This document shows, piece by piece, positions 54,307 to 62,609 of a DNA stretch of 64,000 nt. A program made the translations under genes and the position numbers. Within the stretch, counting starts at the first letter, position 1. Each line of letters begins with the position of its first letter. Where the stretch lies: positions 248,001 to 312,000 of the forward strand of contig NZ_MPIY01000001.1 in assembly GCF_001953355.1 (NCBI RefSeq). The letters run 5' to 3'. This DNA comes from Polynucleobacter sphagniphilus (GTDB taxonomy: Bacteria > Pseudomonadota > Gammaproteobacteria > Burkholderiales > Burkholderiaceae). The notes under the pieces were generated by a model that ran no database searches, was not told the origin of the DNA, and saw only the letters and a list, made by a program, of their open reading frames with translations.

Positions 54307-55212
54307 ATGGCTCAATTACCCTCATTGAAGCAGTTGCGCTACTTTATGGCCCTAGCCAAGGAGCTCAATTTCACTCGTGCAGCTGAGGCCTGTTTCGTCG
54401 GTCAGTCAACCCTGAGTGCAGGCTTAAAAGAATTAGAGGATGGTTTAGGCGTTCGCTTGGTGGAGCGCGACCGTCAAAATGTATCGATTACCCCGATTGG
54501 TTTAGAAGTGCTTGAGCGAGTAAAGATTATCTTGGCTGCATCCGAAGACTTGGTTGAGTATGCAGATGCAACTTCTAAGCCGATGTCTGCAACCATTCGA
54601 CTCGGGGTGATACCAACCATTACCCCTTTTATCTTGCCAAAGGTGTTGCCAGAGATCCGGGCGCGTTTTCCTAACTTGAAGATTGCCCTACGCGAGGATT
54701 TAAGCGCCAACTTGCTCACCAGGCTTGCAGATCATCAGCTTGACTTTGCTTTAATTGCCTTGCCTTACGACGTTGATGGTTTTTTGGTTGAGGAGTTATT
54801 TGATGATGAGTTTTGGTTGGTAGCGCCTGCAAATGATCCTGCGCTCAAGGGCAAAGAGGTTCATATGCCCACCAAATTAACAGAGAGACTCTTGTTGCTA
54901 GAGGAGGGCCATTGTTTGCGCGAACATACTCTTGCTGCCTGTAAAAAATCAGATGTGATGAAGGTGGATGGTATGGAAGCAACCAGCTTACTCACCTTAT
55001 TGCAAATGGTGGAGTCGGGCATGGGTATCGCTTTGTTGCCAGCGATGGCAGTGAAGGGGGGATTGCTTAATGGCAGTGAGCTGGAGGCTAGGCCTTTGGC
55101 TGCGCCTGCGCCAAAGCGGGTGATCGCTTTAGTTGCAAGGCCGTCTAGCGCCCATCTTGAAGAATTTCATTTGCTGGCACAGTGCATTAAAGAACGTTTT
55201 AAAGATGGCTAA
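54307..55212 (+). CDS. oxyR: Hydrogen peroxide-sensing regulator OxyR
   Basis: A 301-residue LysR-type regulator. The helix-turn-helix is in residues 20-50 (NFTRAAEACFVGQSTLSAGL). Cys203 and Cys212 lie in LLEEGHCLREHTLAACKK with the nine-residue spacing of E. coli OxyR Cys199 and Cys208, which form the disulfide under peroxide. This separates it from other LysR proteins. It is divergent from the rubrerythrin-rubredoxin operon, the likely target. The upstream gap contains GATA/TATC repeats that may be binding sites. Confidence 0.92.
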   Translation: MAQLPSLKQLRYFMALAKELNFTRAAEACFVGQSTLSAGLKELEDGLGVRLVERDRQNVSITPIGLEVLERVKIILAASEDLVEYADATSKPMSATIRLGVIPTITPFILPKVLPEIRARFPNLKIALREDLSANLLTRLADHQLDFALIALPYDVDGFLVEELFDDEFWLVAPANDPALKGKEVHMPTKLTERLLLLEEGHCLREHTLAACKKSDVMKVDGMEATSLLTLLQMVESGMGIALLPAMAVKGGLLNGSELEARPLAAPAPKRVIALVARPSSAHLEEFHLLAQCIKERFKDG

Positions 55213-55223
55213 ACAGCTTACGG

Positions 55224-55242
55224 CAAGAATTGCACATTCTTG
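55224..55242. terminator. Small hairpin after oxyR
   Basis: CAAGAAT and ATTCTTG form a 7-bp stem with a 5-nt loop 11 nt after the oxyR stop. No T-run follows, so it is at best a weak terminator. Confidence 0.35.
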
Positions 55243-55288
55243 TTAAAGTGAGTCCTCTCTATTTTTTATTACCTCAAGAAAGTGCCTT

Positions 55289-56389
55289 ATGTCCGCAACA
55301 GAGATCTTATTTACCCCTGTCAAATTGGGTTCCATTGAGTTAAAAAATCGCCTCGTCATGGCTCCCCTCACTAGGATGAGAGCGGTTGCAGGCGACGTTC
55401 CCAATCCTTTGGCGGTTGAGTATTATGCGCAGCGCGCCAGTGCAGGCCTCATCATTACTGAGGCGACCCAAATCTCTCCATTAGGGATGGGTTACCCCGC
55501 AACCCCAGGAATTTATTCAGCAGACCAAACTGCGGCATGGAAAAAAATTGTTGAGGCTGTTCATGCAAAGGGTGGGACTATCGTTGCACAGCTCTGGCAT
55601 GTGGGCCGTATCTCCCATTCATCTTTGCATCCAGAGCAAGGGGTGCCTGTGGCCCCGTCAGCTATTGCCCCTGCAGGCCAAACCTACGGAGCGGATTGGC
55701 AGCTGCATGACTACGAGACCCCGAAAGCCATGACCACTGAGGATATTGCGAGTCTTATCAAGGATTATGAATTGGCTGCAATCAACGCCAAGGCTGCTGG
55801 ATTTGATGGTGTTGAGATTCATTCGGCCAATGGCTATCTCTTAGATCAATTCCTGCAAGACAAAACGAATCAGCGCGTTGATCAGTATGGCGGCTCGATT
55901 GAAAACCGTTTACGCCTATTGGGTGAAGTGATTGATGCTGTTGCTAAAGTATTTTCAACAGATCGTATTGGTGTGCGCTTATCTCCCTATGGCACCTTCA
56001 ATGACATTGGCGATAGCGATCCAATCGCCTTATTCAGCGCGGCCATTGAAAAATTAAATGGCTATCAATTGGCATATGTACATATGATTGAGCCTCGCTC
56101 TACAAGCGCTGGTGGTAATGATCAAGTGTATGAAGATGCACCCCTGACTTCAGAGATTTTCCGCAATGCATATCAAGGTAAATTCATCACTGCTGGCGGC
56201 TATGACAAAGCCATGGGGGAGAAGGTATTAGAGGAAGGTCTGGCTGATGCAGTGGCTTATGGACGTTTGTATATCTCTAATCCGGACTTGGTAGAGCGCT
56301 TTAAAGAAAATGCACCACTAAATCCATATAATCGTGCCACTTTCTATGGCGGTGCTGAGGTGGGTTATACCGACTATCCAACGCTGTAA
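55289..56389 (+). CDS. Old yellow enzyme family alkene reductase (NemA-like)
   Basis: A 366-residue FMN-dependent oxidoreductase. The N-terminus LFTPVKLGSIELKNRLVMAPLT and HSANGYLLDQFLQD near residue 180 with the substrate-binding His/Asn pair are diagnostic. It reduces activated C=C bonds and other electrophiles with NAD(P)H. It is 76 nt downstream of oxyR in the same direction, so it may belong to the stress response. A bidirectional-type terminator follows. Confidence 0.92.
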   Translation: MSATEILFTPVKLGSIELKNRLVMAPLTRMRAVAGDVPNPLAVEYYAQRASAGLIITEATQISPLGMGYPATPGIYSADQTAAWKKIVEAVHAKGGTIVAQLWHVGRISHSSLHPEQGVPVAPSAIAPAGQTYGADWQLHDYETPKAMTTEDIASLIKDYELAAINAKAAGFDGVEIHSANGYLLDQFLQDKTNQRVDQYGGSIENRLRLLGEVIDAVAKVFSTDRIGVRLSPYGTFNDIGDSDPIALFSAAIEKLNGYQLAYVHMIEPRSTSAGGNDQVYEDAPLTSEIFRNAYQGKFITAGGYDKAMGEKVLEEGLADAVAYGRLYISNPDLVERFKENAPLNPYNRATFYGGAEVGYTDYPTL

Positions 56390-56413
56390 ATTAACAGCAA
56401 TCTTAGGGTTAAA

Positions 56414-56447
56414 GGGCCTGGGTTCAACAAACCTAGGCCTTATTTTT
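56414..56447 (+). terminator. Terminator shared by the alkene reductase and cytochrome b561 genes
   Basis: GGGCCTGGGT and ACCTAGGCCT form a 10-bp stem with two G-T pairs, a 7-nt loop and a following TATTTTT. It overlaps the stop codon of the convergent b561 gene. Confidence 0.75.
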
Positions 56448-56999
56448 ACCCAACATCCGCAGTAAGCATTGATTCTGAAGGATGTAATGTTGGCTCAATG
56501 CTGCTAGTGCGTGCAGCCCAATCAAAAAGTACAGGGCATTGCCAAGCCATTCATGAAGTGCTTTTAGCGGTTTGCGAGCGGAAGCTCCGGACTCAATCAT
56601 TTGTGGTAGCGCCCAATTGAAGGGGGCAATTTCTTTGCCTCCAGCCTGTAGAAAAAGTGCCCCAAGTATTGGAAGGCCGAGTAATAGGATATAAAAAATC
56701 GAATGCATGCTTTGCGCTACTATCGCAGCCGCTTTGGAGCGGGCGAGAGGGGTGGGGACTCCATATATTAGGCGAATGATGAGGCGCATCACCATCGCTA
56801 TAAATATTAATTGACCCACAAATCCATGGATGGTTTTACACAATTCTCTTGGCTCACTTCCTTTGATAAATTGCCCTTTTAATTCAATGCTGATAAAGGC
56901 AATTGCAAGTAACACTACAAGCAGCCAATGAAAGAAGATAGATGCGCGGTGATATTGAATGATCTGAATGAGTGAACGAGATAATCGATCACTCATCAT
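56433..56999 (-). CDS. Cytochrome b561 family protein
   Basis: A 188-residue membrane protein with four segments and the b561 pattern YHRASIFFHWLLVVLLAIAF near residue 15, GFVGQLIFIAMVMRLI near 54 and LHEWLGNALYFLIGLHALAAL near 145, with histidines that bind two haems b. It would transfer electrons from quinol, possibly to superoxide in the manner of CybB. The last residues are encoded within the terminator hairpin of the alkene reductase gene. Confidence 0.88.
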   Translation of the reverse strand: MMSDRLSRSLIQIIQYHRASIFFHWLLVVLLAIAFISIELKGQFIKGSEPRELCKTIHGFVGQLIFIAMVMRLIIRLIYGVPTPLARSKAAAIVAQSMHSIFYILLLGLPILGALFLQAGGKEIAPFNWALPQMIESGASARKPLKALHEWLGNALYFLIGLHALAALSQHYILQNQCLLRMLGKNKA

Positions 57000-57059
57000 A
57001 AATAAAGCAAGTAACTATTTTGAATTTAGGGGATCATGGATCCCCGGTAGAGCAAAGGG

Positions 57060-57248
57060 TTATAGGCTGAAGCGAACTCGAGCGCTGAGCTCATTTGCCG
57101 GGCCGCGTTTATCCAGTTGTGAGAGTCTAAGAGCTTCAACCTCAAAATCAACTTGCGCAGGATGAAATTCCACATTACCGAGGTGGATTACATAGGTCCA
57201 AATCAGTTCACGCCCTCGGTTTTTATACACATCGACTACACGTTTCAT
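57060..57248 (-). CDS. Hypothetical protein
   Basis: A 62-residue frame starting with ATG, 9 nt after the DUF4239-like gene in the same orientation. The sequence is mixed alpha/beta, without signal peptide or membrane segment, and no motif I recognise (YVIHLGNVEFHPAQVDFEVEAL). Its close spacing and normal codon use suggest a real gene, but I cannot name its family. Confidence 0.55.
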   Translation of the reverse strand: MKRVVDVYKNRGRELIWTYVIHLGNVEFHPAQVDFEVEALRLSQLDKRGPANELSARVRFSL

Positions 57249-57257
57249 CTTGCTCGC

Positions 57258-58067
57258 CTATTTAGACTGCGCTGCTTTTGCTTGGGGCGCTTGAACTTCG
57301 ATCAGTTGACTCAAGCTCTTTTTTAGTTGTATCAAATTGCGCGGCTCCACTTTAATAATGCCGCCTCGTGGACTATCAATATCAGCAATAAGAAAGAAGG
57401 AGGTGGCAATCACAAAGGGCAGCAGCATAAAGAGCCCGACATTGCCTTTAAAGTTCTGCGCACCGTAGCCAACTACTAAATTGGCGCAGATCGCTATGGC
57501 TGCCATTAAGCCCCAGGCCATTAGAGGGATACGATTCCACCAGGCTGCTTGGGTATACCCTTCAGAGTTAATGACCTCATTCATGCCGCTGGCAATCAAC
57601 ACATGCATGGCATTTGTTTGGTTTTTCATTACCGGAAGTAGATCATTCCATAAGGTACTTTGTAGTTCACTAGTGCGCTGCTTGATGATCTTGCCAACTT
57701 CCTGTTCTTGATAGGAGTAAAAATTGATGCGCTGATCCACATAGTCTAGTAATGATGCTTTAGTTGTTGCAGCTAGTTTGGGGGGTAGCAGGTCTGCTCT
57801 TAAGAACTCGGTACCGATTGCATTTGCCTCTGCCTCTTCCAGCACTTTTCGCTGGTCGTAACGTGCAATCGCCATTGAAAAACTAAAGCCAATGATCAGG
57901 CCAAGAAGCGTTAATGTTGCTGTCTGAATGATTCCCAAGTCAGCGGTTTTTTCGGCATTCTTTGGGCGGAATCGTCCAATGATGGCACTGCCGAACCAAA
58001 CAGAAAAAGCACAAGCAAAAAACGTCAGTGCGAAAATAAAAAGAGGGTGGTTTAGTAGGTGCTTAAT
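57258..58067 (-). CDS. DUF4239/bestrophin-like membrane protein, start codon unclear
   Basis: A membrane protein with the family block LTLLGLIIGFSFSMAIARYDQRK followed by VLEEAEANAIGTEFLRADL. The frame contains a TTG at 57938, which gives 226 residues but drops a preceding hydrophobic segment (IFALTFFACAFSVWFG) that also belongs to this family. Continuing upstream in frame, no ATG, GTG or TTG occurs before the lldD stop. The extent given here uses ATT at 58065-58067, 2 nt after that stop; ATA at 58074-58076 is also possible. The start is therefore uncertain, and translation may be coupled to lldD. Confidence 0.6.
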   Translation of the reverse strand: MKHLLNHPLFIFALTFFACAFSVWFGSAIIGRFRPKNAEKTADLGIIQTATLTLLGLIIGFSFSMAIARYDQRKVLEEAEANAIGTEFLRADLLPPKLAATTKASLLDYVDQRINFYSYQEQEVGKIIKQRTSELQSTLWNDLLPVMKNQTNAMHVLIASGMNEVINSEGYTQAAWWNRIPLMAWGLMAAIAICANLVVGYGAQNFKGNVGLFMLLPFVIATSFFLIADIDSPRGGIIKVEPRNLIQLKKSLSQLIEVQAPQAKAAQSK

Positions 58068-58069
58068 TT

Positions 58070-59224
58070 TTAATATGTCCCTGGGTACAAAATGTCTTTG
58101 CTTACATTCTGGATATCACGATGCCCTGTAAACGCCATCGTGATATCCAATTCATTATGAATAATCTCCAGGCACTTTGTGACACCGGCTTCACCCATGG
58201 CGCCTAAGCCATACAAGAAAGGGCGGCCAATCATCGTGCCGCGCGCACCCAAAGCCCAGGCCTTCAGAACATCTTGACCAGAGCGAATGCCGCCATCCAT
58301 CCATACTTCAATATCTTTGCCAACGGCATCGACAATCCCCGGCAGGGCTTTAATGCTAGAAATTGCGCCATCCAGTTGACGACCGCCATGATTGGAAACA
58401 ATTAAGGCATCAGCACCTGAGTCAGCTGCTAAGCGTGCATCGCCTTCATCCAAGATGCCTTTGATAATCAGCTTGCCACCCCACAGTTTTTTAATCCACT
58501 CCACATCACCCCAATTGAGGCCTGGATCAAACTGTTCTGCAGTCCATGAGGAAAGGGATGACATGTTGCCTACGCCAGTAGCATGCCCTACGATATTGCG
58601 GAAGGTTCTGCGTGGTGTCATCGCCATGCCGATACACCAGCGAGGTTTAGTGGCCATATTGATCATATTGGCAATGGTCAATTTTGGAGGGGCAGACAAA
58701 CCATTTTTTAAGTCTTTATGGCGTTGGCCCAAAATCTGCAAATCCAGAGTAAGAACCAAGGCGGAACATTTGGCTGCTTTAGCGCGCTCAATGAGACGCT
58801 CGATAAAGCCTCGGTCTTTCATCACATAAAGCTGAAACCAAAATGGTTTGGTGGTGTGCTGCGCCACATCCTCAATAGAGCAAATACTCATGGTGGAGAG
58901 GCAGAAGGGCACACCAAACTTTTCAGCGGCCTTGGCTGCAAGGATCTCGCCATCGGCATGTTGCATGCCGGTCAGGCCCGTTGGCGCTAGTGCAACGGGC
59001 ATCGTCACTTTTTGGCCAATCATAGTGGTTTTGGTGGTGCGGTTGGTCATATTGACTGCCACCCGTTGGCGTAACTTAATTTTCTGAAAATCAGATTCAT
59101 TGGCGCGATAGGTTGACTCAGTCCAGGATCCCGAATCGGCGTAGTCATAAAACATCTTGGGGGTACGTTTTTGATGTAGTACCCGGAGGTCTTCAATATT
59201 GGTAATAATTGGCACGCTAGTCAT
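58070..59224 (-). CDS. lldD: FMN-dependent alpha-hydroxy-acid dehydrogenase (LldD-like)
   Basis: A 384-residue flavoprotein of the lactate dehydrogenase/glycolate oxidase family. FMN-site motifs VALAPTGLTGM near residue 77 and VLTLDLQILGQR near 155 and the catalytic His/Arg pair in SNHGGRQLDGA near 280 are present. The N-terminus (IEDLRVLHQKRTPKMFYDYADSG) is typical. It oxidises L-lactate or a related 2-hydroxyacid and passes electrons to the respiratory chain. The exact substrate is not predictable. It is followed closely by the DUF4239-like gene. Confidence 0.9.
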   Translation of the reverse strand: MTSVPIITNIEDLRVLHQKRTPKMFYDYADSGSWTESTYRANESDFQKIKLRQRVAVNMTNRTTKTTMIGQKVTMPVALAPTGLTGMQHADGEILAAKAAEKFGVPFCLSTMSICSIEDVAQHTTKPFWFQLYVMKDRGFIERLIERAKAAKCSALVLTLDLQILGQRHKDLKNGLSAPPKLTIANMINMATKPRWCIGMAMTPRRTFRNIVGHATGVGNMSSLSSWTAEQFDPGLNWGDVEWIKKLWGGKLIIKGILDEGDARLAADSGADALIVSNHGGRQLDGAISSIKALPGIVDAVGKDIEVWMDGGIRSGQDVLKAWALGARGTMIGRPFLYGLGAMGEAGVTKCLEIIHNELDITMAFTGHRDIQNVSKDILYPGTY

Positions 59225-59341
59225 CCTTCGTTTTGAGGCAAGTAAGCTCTATCTTAGCAATACCGGGCATTTGTTTCTACAATAAGCGAACGGGCCTTGT
59301 TTGGGCCCACTTCAGTTACCCCTTCTTCCTATCCCCATTGC

Positions 59342-60265
59342 ATGCCGCAACTTAATTTTCTTACTGCGTTGTATTTGGTCATTACCACCGCTCTTTGGGC
59401 TGGGAATGCGGTTGCTGGGCGCTTATTGGTTGGCAGCGTCTCCCCAATTACCCTAAGCGCTGTCCGTTGGGGCTTAGCTGGAGTGCTGCTGCTGCCTTGG
59501 AGTTGGCGGATCCTCAGAAAAGATAGCCCCCTATGGCAGAACAAGGCCCGCTTTTTGGTATTGGGGCTCTTTGGGATAGGCAGCTATAACGCTTTGCTTT
59601 ATTTGGCCTTGCAAACCTCTTCACCCATTAATGTCACTCTGATTGGGGCAAGCATGCCTATATGGATGCTATTAATCGGGGCGGTCTTCTATCAAGTTCG
59701 ACCGAACCTCCTTCAAGTGATTGGCGCAGTGGTTTCCTTGTTAGGGGTAAGCATTGTCTTGACGCGCGGCGATGTGACCGCCTTGGTATCAATGCAGTTG
59801 GTCAAGGGTGATCTCCTGATTATGTTGGCCACCATTTTATGGGCCGCCTATAGCTGGATGCTCACCAAGCCGGGTAAAAGTCCCGAGAAACAGTGGACCT
59901 GGTCTGATTTTTTGATGGCTCAAATATTCGTTGGTTTTTTGTGGACCCTTTTGTTTGATGGCTTCGAAATCGCATCGGGCAATGCTTACGTACATCTAAG
60001 TCTTAAAACCGGGGCGCTGATATTGTTTATGGCAATTGGCCCATCCCTAATTTCTTATCGCCTTTGGGGGGTTGGGGTAAGTAGAGCAGGCCCAACGGTG
60101 GCAGCTTTCTTTGCCAATCTCATTCCTTTGTTTACAGCCCTCCTATCGGCACTTCTGTTGGGTGAGCCACCTAGGCTCTTTCATGCGCTGGCATTTGCTT
60201 TGATTGTTGTTGGGATTGTTGCCTCATCGACCAAACGCGAGCCCCAAAACCGTAAAAGCCCCTAA
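59342..60265 (+). CDS. EamA/DMT family transporter
   Basis: A 307-residue membrane protein with ten predicted segments in two EamA repeats (TTALWAGNAVAGRLL at residue 14, TILWAAYSWMLTKPGKSP near 165). Members export amino acids, metabolites or drugs. The ATG at 59342 was chosen; a longer TTG start at 59297 has no family support. It is divergent from lldD. The substrate is unknown. Confidence 0.87.
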   Translation: MPQLNFLTALYLVITTALWAGNAVAGRLLVGSVSPITLSAVRWGLAGVLLLPWSWRILRKDSPLWQNKARFLVLGLFGIGSYNALLYLALQTSSPINVTLIGASMPIWMLLIGAVFYQVRPNLLQVIGAVVSLLGVSIVLTRGDVTALVSMQLVKGDLLIMLATILWAAYSWMLTKPGKSPEKQWTWSDFLMAQIFVGFLWTLLFDGFEIASGNAYVHLSLKTGALILFMAIGPSLISYRLWGVGVSRAGPTVAAFFANLIPLFTALLSALLLGEPPRLFHALAFALIVVGIVASSTKREPQNRKSP

Positions 60266-60369
60266 AAAAGCCTGATTGACTGATTTCAGGGGTGATTTAG
60301 CGCTAGCTTCACTCGAAAGTCTTTAAATCAGTATCATTTAGGTCTATTTAAGTTTTCTAGGAAATTACT

Positions 60370-61518
60370 ATGCCAGGCCTGCTTCCCAATGTTGATCCCG
60401 ATGGATTGTTAGAGTTCTCGGTTGTTTATACCGATCGCTCTTTGAATCACATGTCTGAGGATTTCAAAAAAGTGATGGTGGACATCTCTAGTGTTCTTAA
60501 AGATGCCTACAACGCTACCTCAGCTGTGATTGTTCCTGGTAGCGGCACATTTGGCATGGAGGCGGTTGCTCGTCAATTTGCCAATAAGGAAAAATGCCTG
60601 GTATTACGCAATGGCTGGTTCAGTTATCGCTGGACGCAAATTTTTGACTTAGCCAATATTACTGATGACGTGACCGTGATTAAGGGTCGTCAGCTAGATG
60701 ATTCTGCGCAAGGCGTATTTGCTCCCGCCCCAATCGAAGAAGTGCTTGCTTATATTAAAAATGAGAAGCCAGCAGTGGTATTTGCGCCGCACGTAGAAAC
60801 TTCGGCTGGTATTTTGTTGCCCGACGACTACTTGAAAGCAATTGGCGAGGCTGTTCGCTCTTACAACGGCTTATTTATTTTGGACTGCATCGCTTCCGGT
60901 GCCACTTGGGTGGACATGAAGGCTTGCAATGTGGATGTGCTGATCACTGCACCACAAAAAGGTTGGAGTAGTTCACCATGTTGCGCACTAATTGCAATGG
61001 GTGAAAGAGCCCGTGAACGCATTGAAAGTACGCAAAGCAGTAGCTTCTCCATGGACCTAAAGAAATGGCTCCAAATCATGGAGGCTTATGAAAAGGGTGG
61101 TCATGTGTATCACACCACGATGCCGACAGATGCACTAAAGATTTTGCGTAAAACGATGAAAGAAACCCAATCATTAGGCTTTGCGCATTTGAAAGAGAAG
61201 CAAGCTGAGTTGGGTGCTAAGGTGCGCGCACTCTTGGTTTCGAAGGGCTACCCTTCAGTAGCGGCTCCTGGATTTCAGTCTCCAGGTGTTGTTGTCAGCT
61301 ACACCAAGGACCCAGAAATTCAATCGGGCAAGAAATTTATGGCCCTAGGTCTTCAAACTGCGGCCGGCGTGCCTTTGCAATGCGATGAGCGCCCAGATTT
61401 CCGTACTTTCCGCTTGGGCTTATTTGGTCTAGAGAAATTGCAACATGTGGATCGTACTGTAGAGCATCTTGCTGCTGCATTGGAAAAAATGGTGGAGACT
61501 GAGGCGCAACCCGCTTAA
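60370..61518 (+). CDS. Class V aminotransferase (alanine-glyoxylate type)
   Basis: A 382-residue PLP-dependent enzyme. VPGSGTFGMEAVARQF near residue 57, LDCIASGATWVDM near 172 and the PLP lysine in LITAPQKGWSSSPCCALI near 200 match the class V aspartate aminotransferase superfamily, with the serine-pyruvate/alanine-glyoxylate branch the closest by pattern. The reaction cannot be fixed from sequence alone. It ends at a terminator at 61545-61566 shared with the opposite gene. Confidence 0.82.
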   Translation: MPGLLPNVDPDGLLEFSVVYTDRSLNHMSEDFKKVMVDISSVLKDAYNATSAVIVPGSGTFGMEAVARQFANKEKCLVLRNGWFSYRWTQIFDLANITDDVTVIKGRQLDDSAQGVFAPAPIEEVLAYIKNEKPAVVFAPHVETSAGILLPDDYLKAIGEAVRSYNGLFILDCIASGATWVDMKACNVDVLITAPQKGWSSSPCCALIAMGERARERIESTQSSSFSMDLKKWLQIMEAYEKGGHVYHTTMPTDALKILRKTMKETQSLGFAHLKEKQAELGAKVRALLVSKGYPSVAAPGFQSPGVVVSYTKDPEIQSGKKFMALGLQTAAGVPLQCDERPDFRTFRLGLFGLEKLQHVDRTVEHLAAALEKMVETEAQPA

Positions 61519-61544
61519 TCTTCCATAAAGCAAAAAATAAAAGG

Positions 61545-61566
61545 GCCATCTCAGGATGGCTTTTTT
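61545..61566 (+). terminator. Rho-independent terminator after the aminotransferase gene
   Basis: GCCATC and GATGGC form a 6-bp stem with a TCAG loop followed by TTTTTT. It overlaps the last codons of the convergent nitrobindin-like gene. Confidence 0.8.
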
Positions 61567-62201
61567 ATTGCTTCTAAAGCGAGTGGATTGGGGGTTGCCT
61601 CACCGACCTTTGTAAGGGTATTGGTATCAACATGATGAAACGGGTCGGCTTGTCCGGCAATGGCCATCACAGTATCTTGTTCATATGACCAACTACCATC
61701 ATCAAGGAACGTCACTAAGATCCGATATTCAATCGTTTTAAATGCGTAGTCTAGAAATGGATTAGATGAGATACCAGCAGTGGGGTCTCCTATTTTCGCA
61801 ATGCACTCAAATTGATCAGCTTGGGCTGTTGCCTTACCGCTTGCCATTGCAATCATGCCCCGCGGAATGGTGAGGGTATGCAAGATGGTCTCGGTAGCGG
61901 GCTCCCAAAGCCAATAGCCCACTTGATCATGATATGTTTTATTCTGATCGGGCTTGGTGATATGGGTGTGGTATCGGAGGCCATAAAATAGTTGGGGGCC
62001 ATTGGTTTGCGGGTCAATGGGCTGTAACTCGATACGCTCAGTAAAAACTTGTTTTTTAGGCCCCGCTGCTTTGGGCTTCACATCCAAACCTTTTTGACCC
62101 TCCCAGATTCCAGCCATGCGGCGCAAGGGGCCAAGCATATCAAGGGTATTTACTGAATACCCAACTGGCTCGGTATAGATGTCTTTAGGAAATGCCTGCA
62201 T
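61551..62201 (-). CDS. Heme-binding beta-barrel (nitrobindin/DUF1794-like) protein
   Basis: A 216-residue beta-barrel protein. LRRMAGIWEGQKGLD near residue 26, GLRYHTHI near 73 and VGYWLWEPATETILHTLTIPRG near 95 match the FABP/DUF1794 group, whose best known members bind haem and NO (nitrobindin). A metal or haem-binding role is likely but not shown. Its 3' end overlaps the terminator of the aminotransferase gene. The start (ATG) gives MQAFPKDIYTEPVGYSVN. Confidence 0.8.
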   Translation of the reverse strand: MQAFPKDIYTEPVGYSVNTLDMLGPLRRMAGIWEGQKGLDVKPKAAGPKKQVFTERIELQPIDPQTNGPQLFYGLRYHTHITKPDQNKTYHDQVGYWLWEPATETILHTLTIPRGMIAMASGKATAQADQFECIAKIGDPTAGISSNPFLDYAFKTIEYRILVTFLDDGSWSYEQDTVMAIAGQADPFHHVDTNTLTKVGEATPNPLALEAIKKPS

Positions 62202-62291
62202 GATGAATCCTATTAATTAAGATGGAAAAAGGCATATTTATTAATTTTTTCGGTATTATTAAATTATCCACCCATCTTATTGGAGAATTAA

Positions 62292-62570
62292 ATGAATTCA
62301 AGTATTGCGCGTCTTAGCTTAGCTACCCTGGTTGCTGCTGCTATTGGTTTATCTTCGGTTGCAGTAATGGCTCAACCAGCGCCTGCTCCAGCAACAGCCC
62401 CAGCTGCAGCACCTATTGCCGCAGCTCCTGCTGCAGCGCCAATGGAACAAACTAAAGCAGAGAAAGCCGCCCAGAAGAAAGCTGCTAAAAAAGCGAAGAA
62501 GGCTGAAAAGAAAGCGGCTAAAAAAGCCAAGAAGGCTAAAAAGAAAGCTGCACAAGCCGCCGCTCAGTAA
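62292..62570 (+). CDS. Exported Ala/Lys-rich protein (acid-shock-like)
   Basis: A 92-residue protein with a signal peptide (MNSSIARLSLATLVAAAIG, cleavage after VMAQ around residue 27), a Pro/Ala-rich stretch to residue 50, and a highly basic tail with repeated KKAAKKAKKAE/KKAAKKAKKAK units (residues 59-86). The composition and layout resemble enterobacterial acid-shock protein Asr. A histone H1-like tail is an alternative, but the signal peptide argues for export. GGAG is just upstream of the ATG. A terminator follows at 62644-62676 inside the opposite gene. Confidence 0.78.
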   Translation: MNSSIARLSLATLVAAAIGLSSVAVMAQPAPAPATAPAAAPIAAAPAAAPMEQTKAEKAAQKKAAKKAKKAEKKAAKKAKKAKKKAAQAAAQ

Positions 62571-62609
62571 TTTAAAAAGCGCTTATTGAAAGGAGTGTTG
62601 AGTTCATTC

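Noticed and set aside
54171..54386. Small plus-strand frame overlapping the rubrerythrin start and the start of oxyR
   Set aside because: It crosses the promoter region, has no ribosome-binding site or similarity, and conflicts with oxyR coding in another frame.
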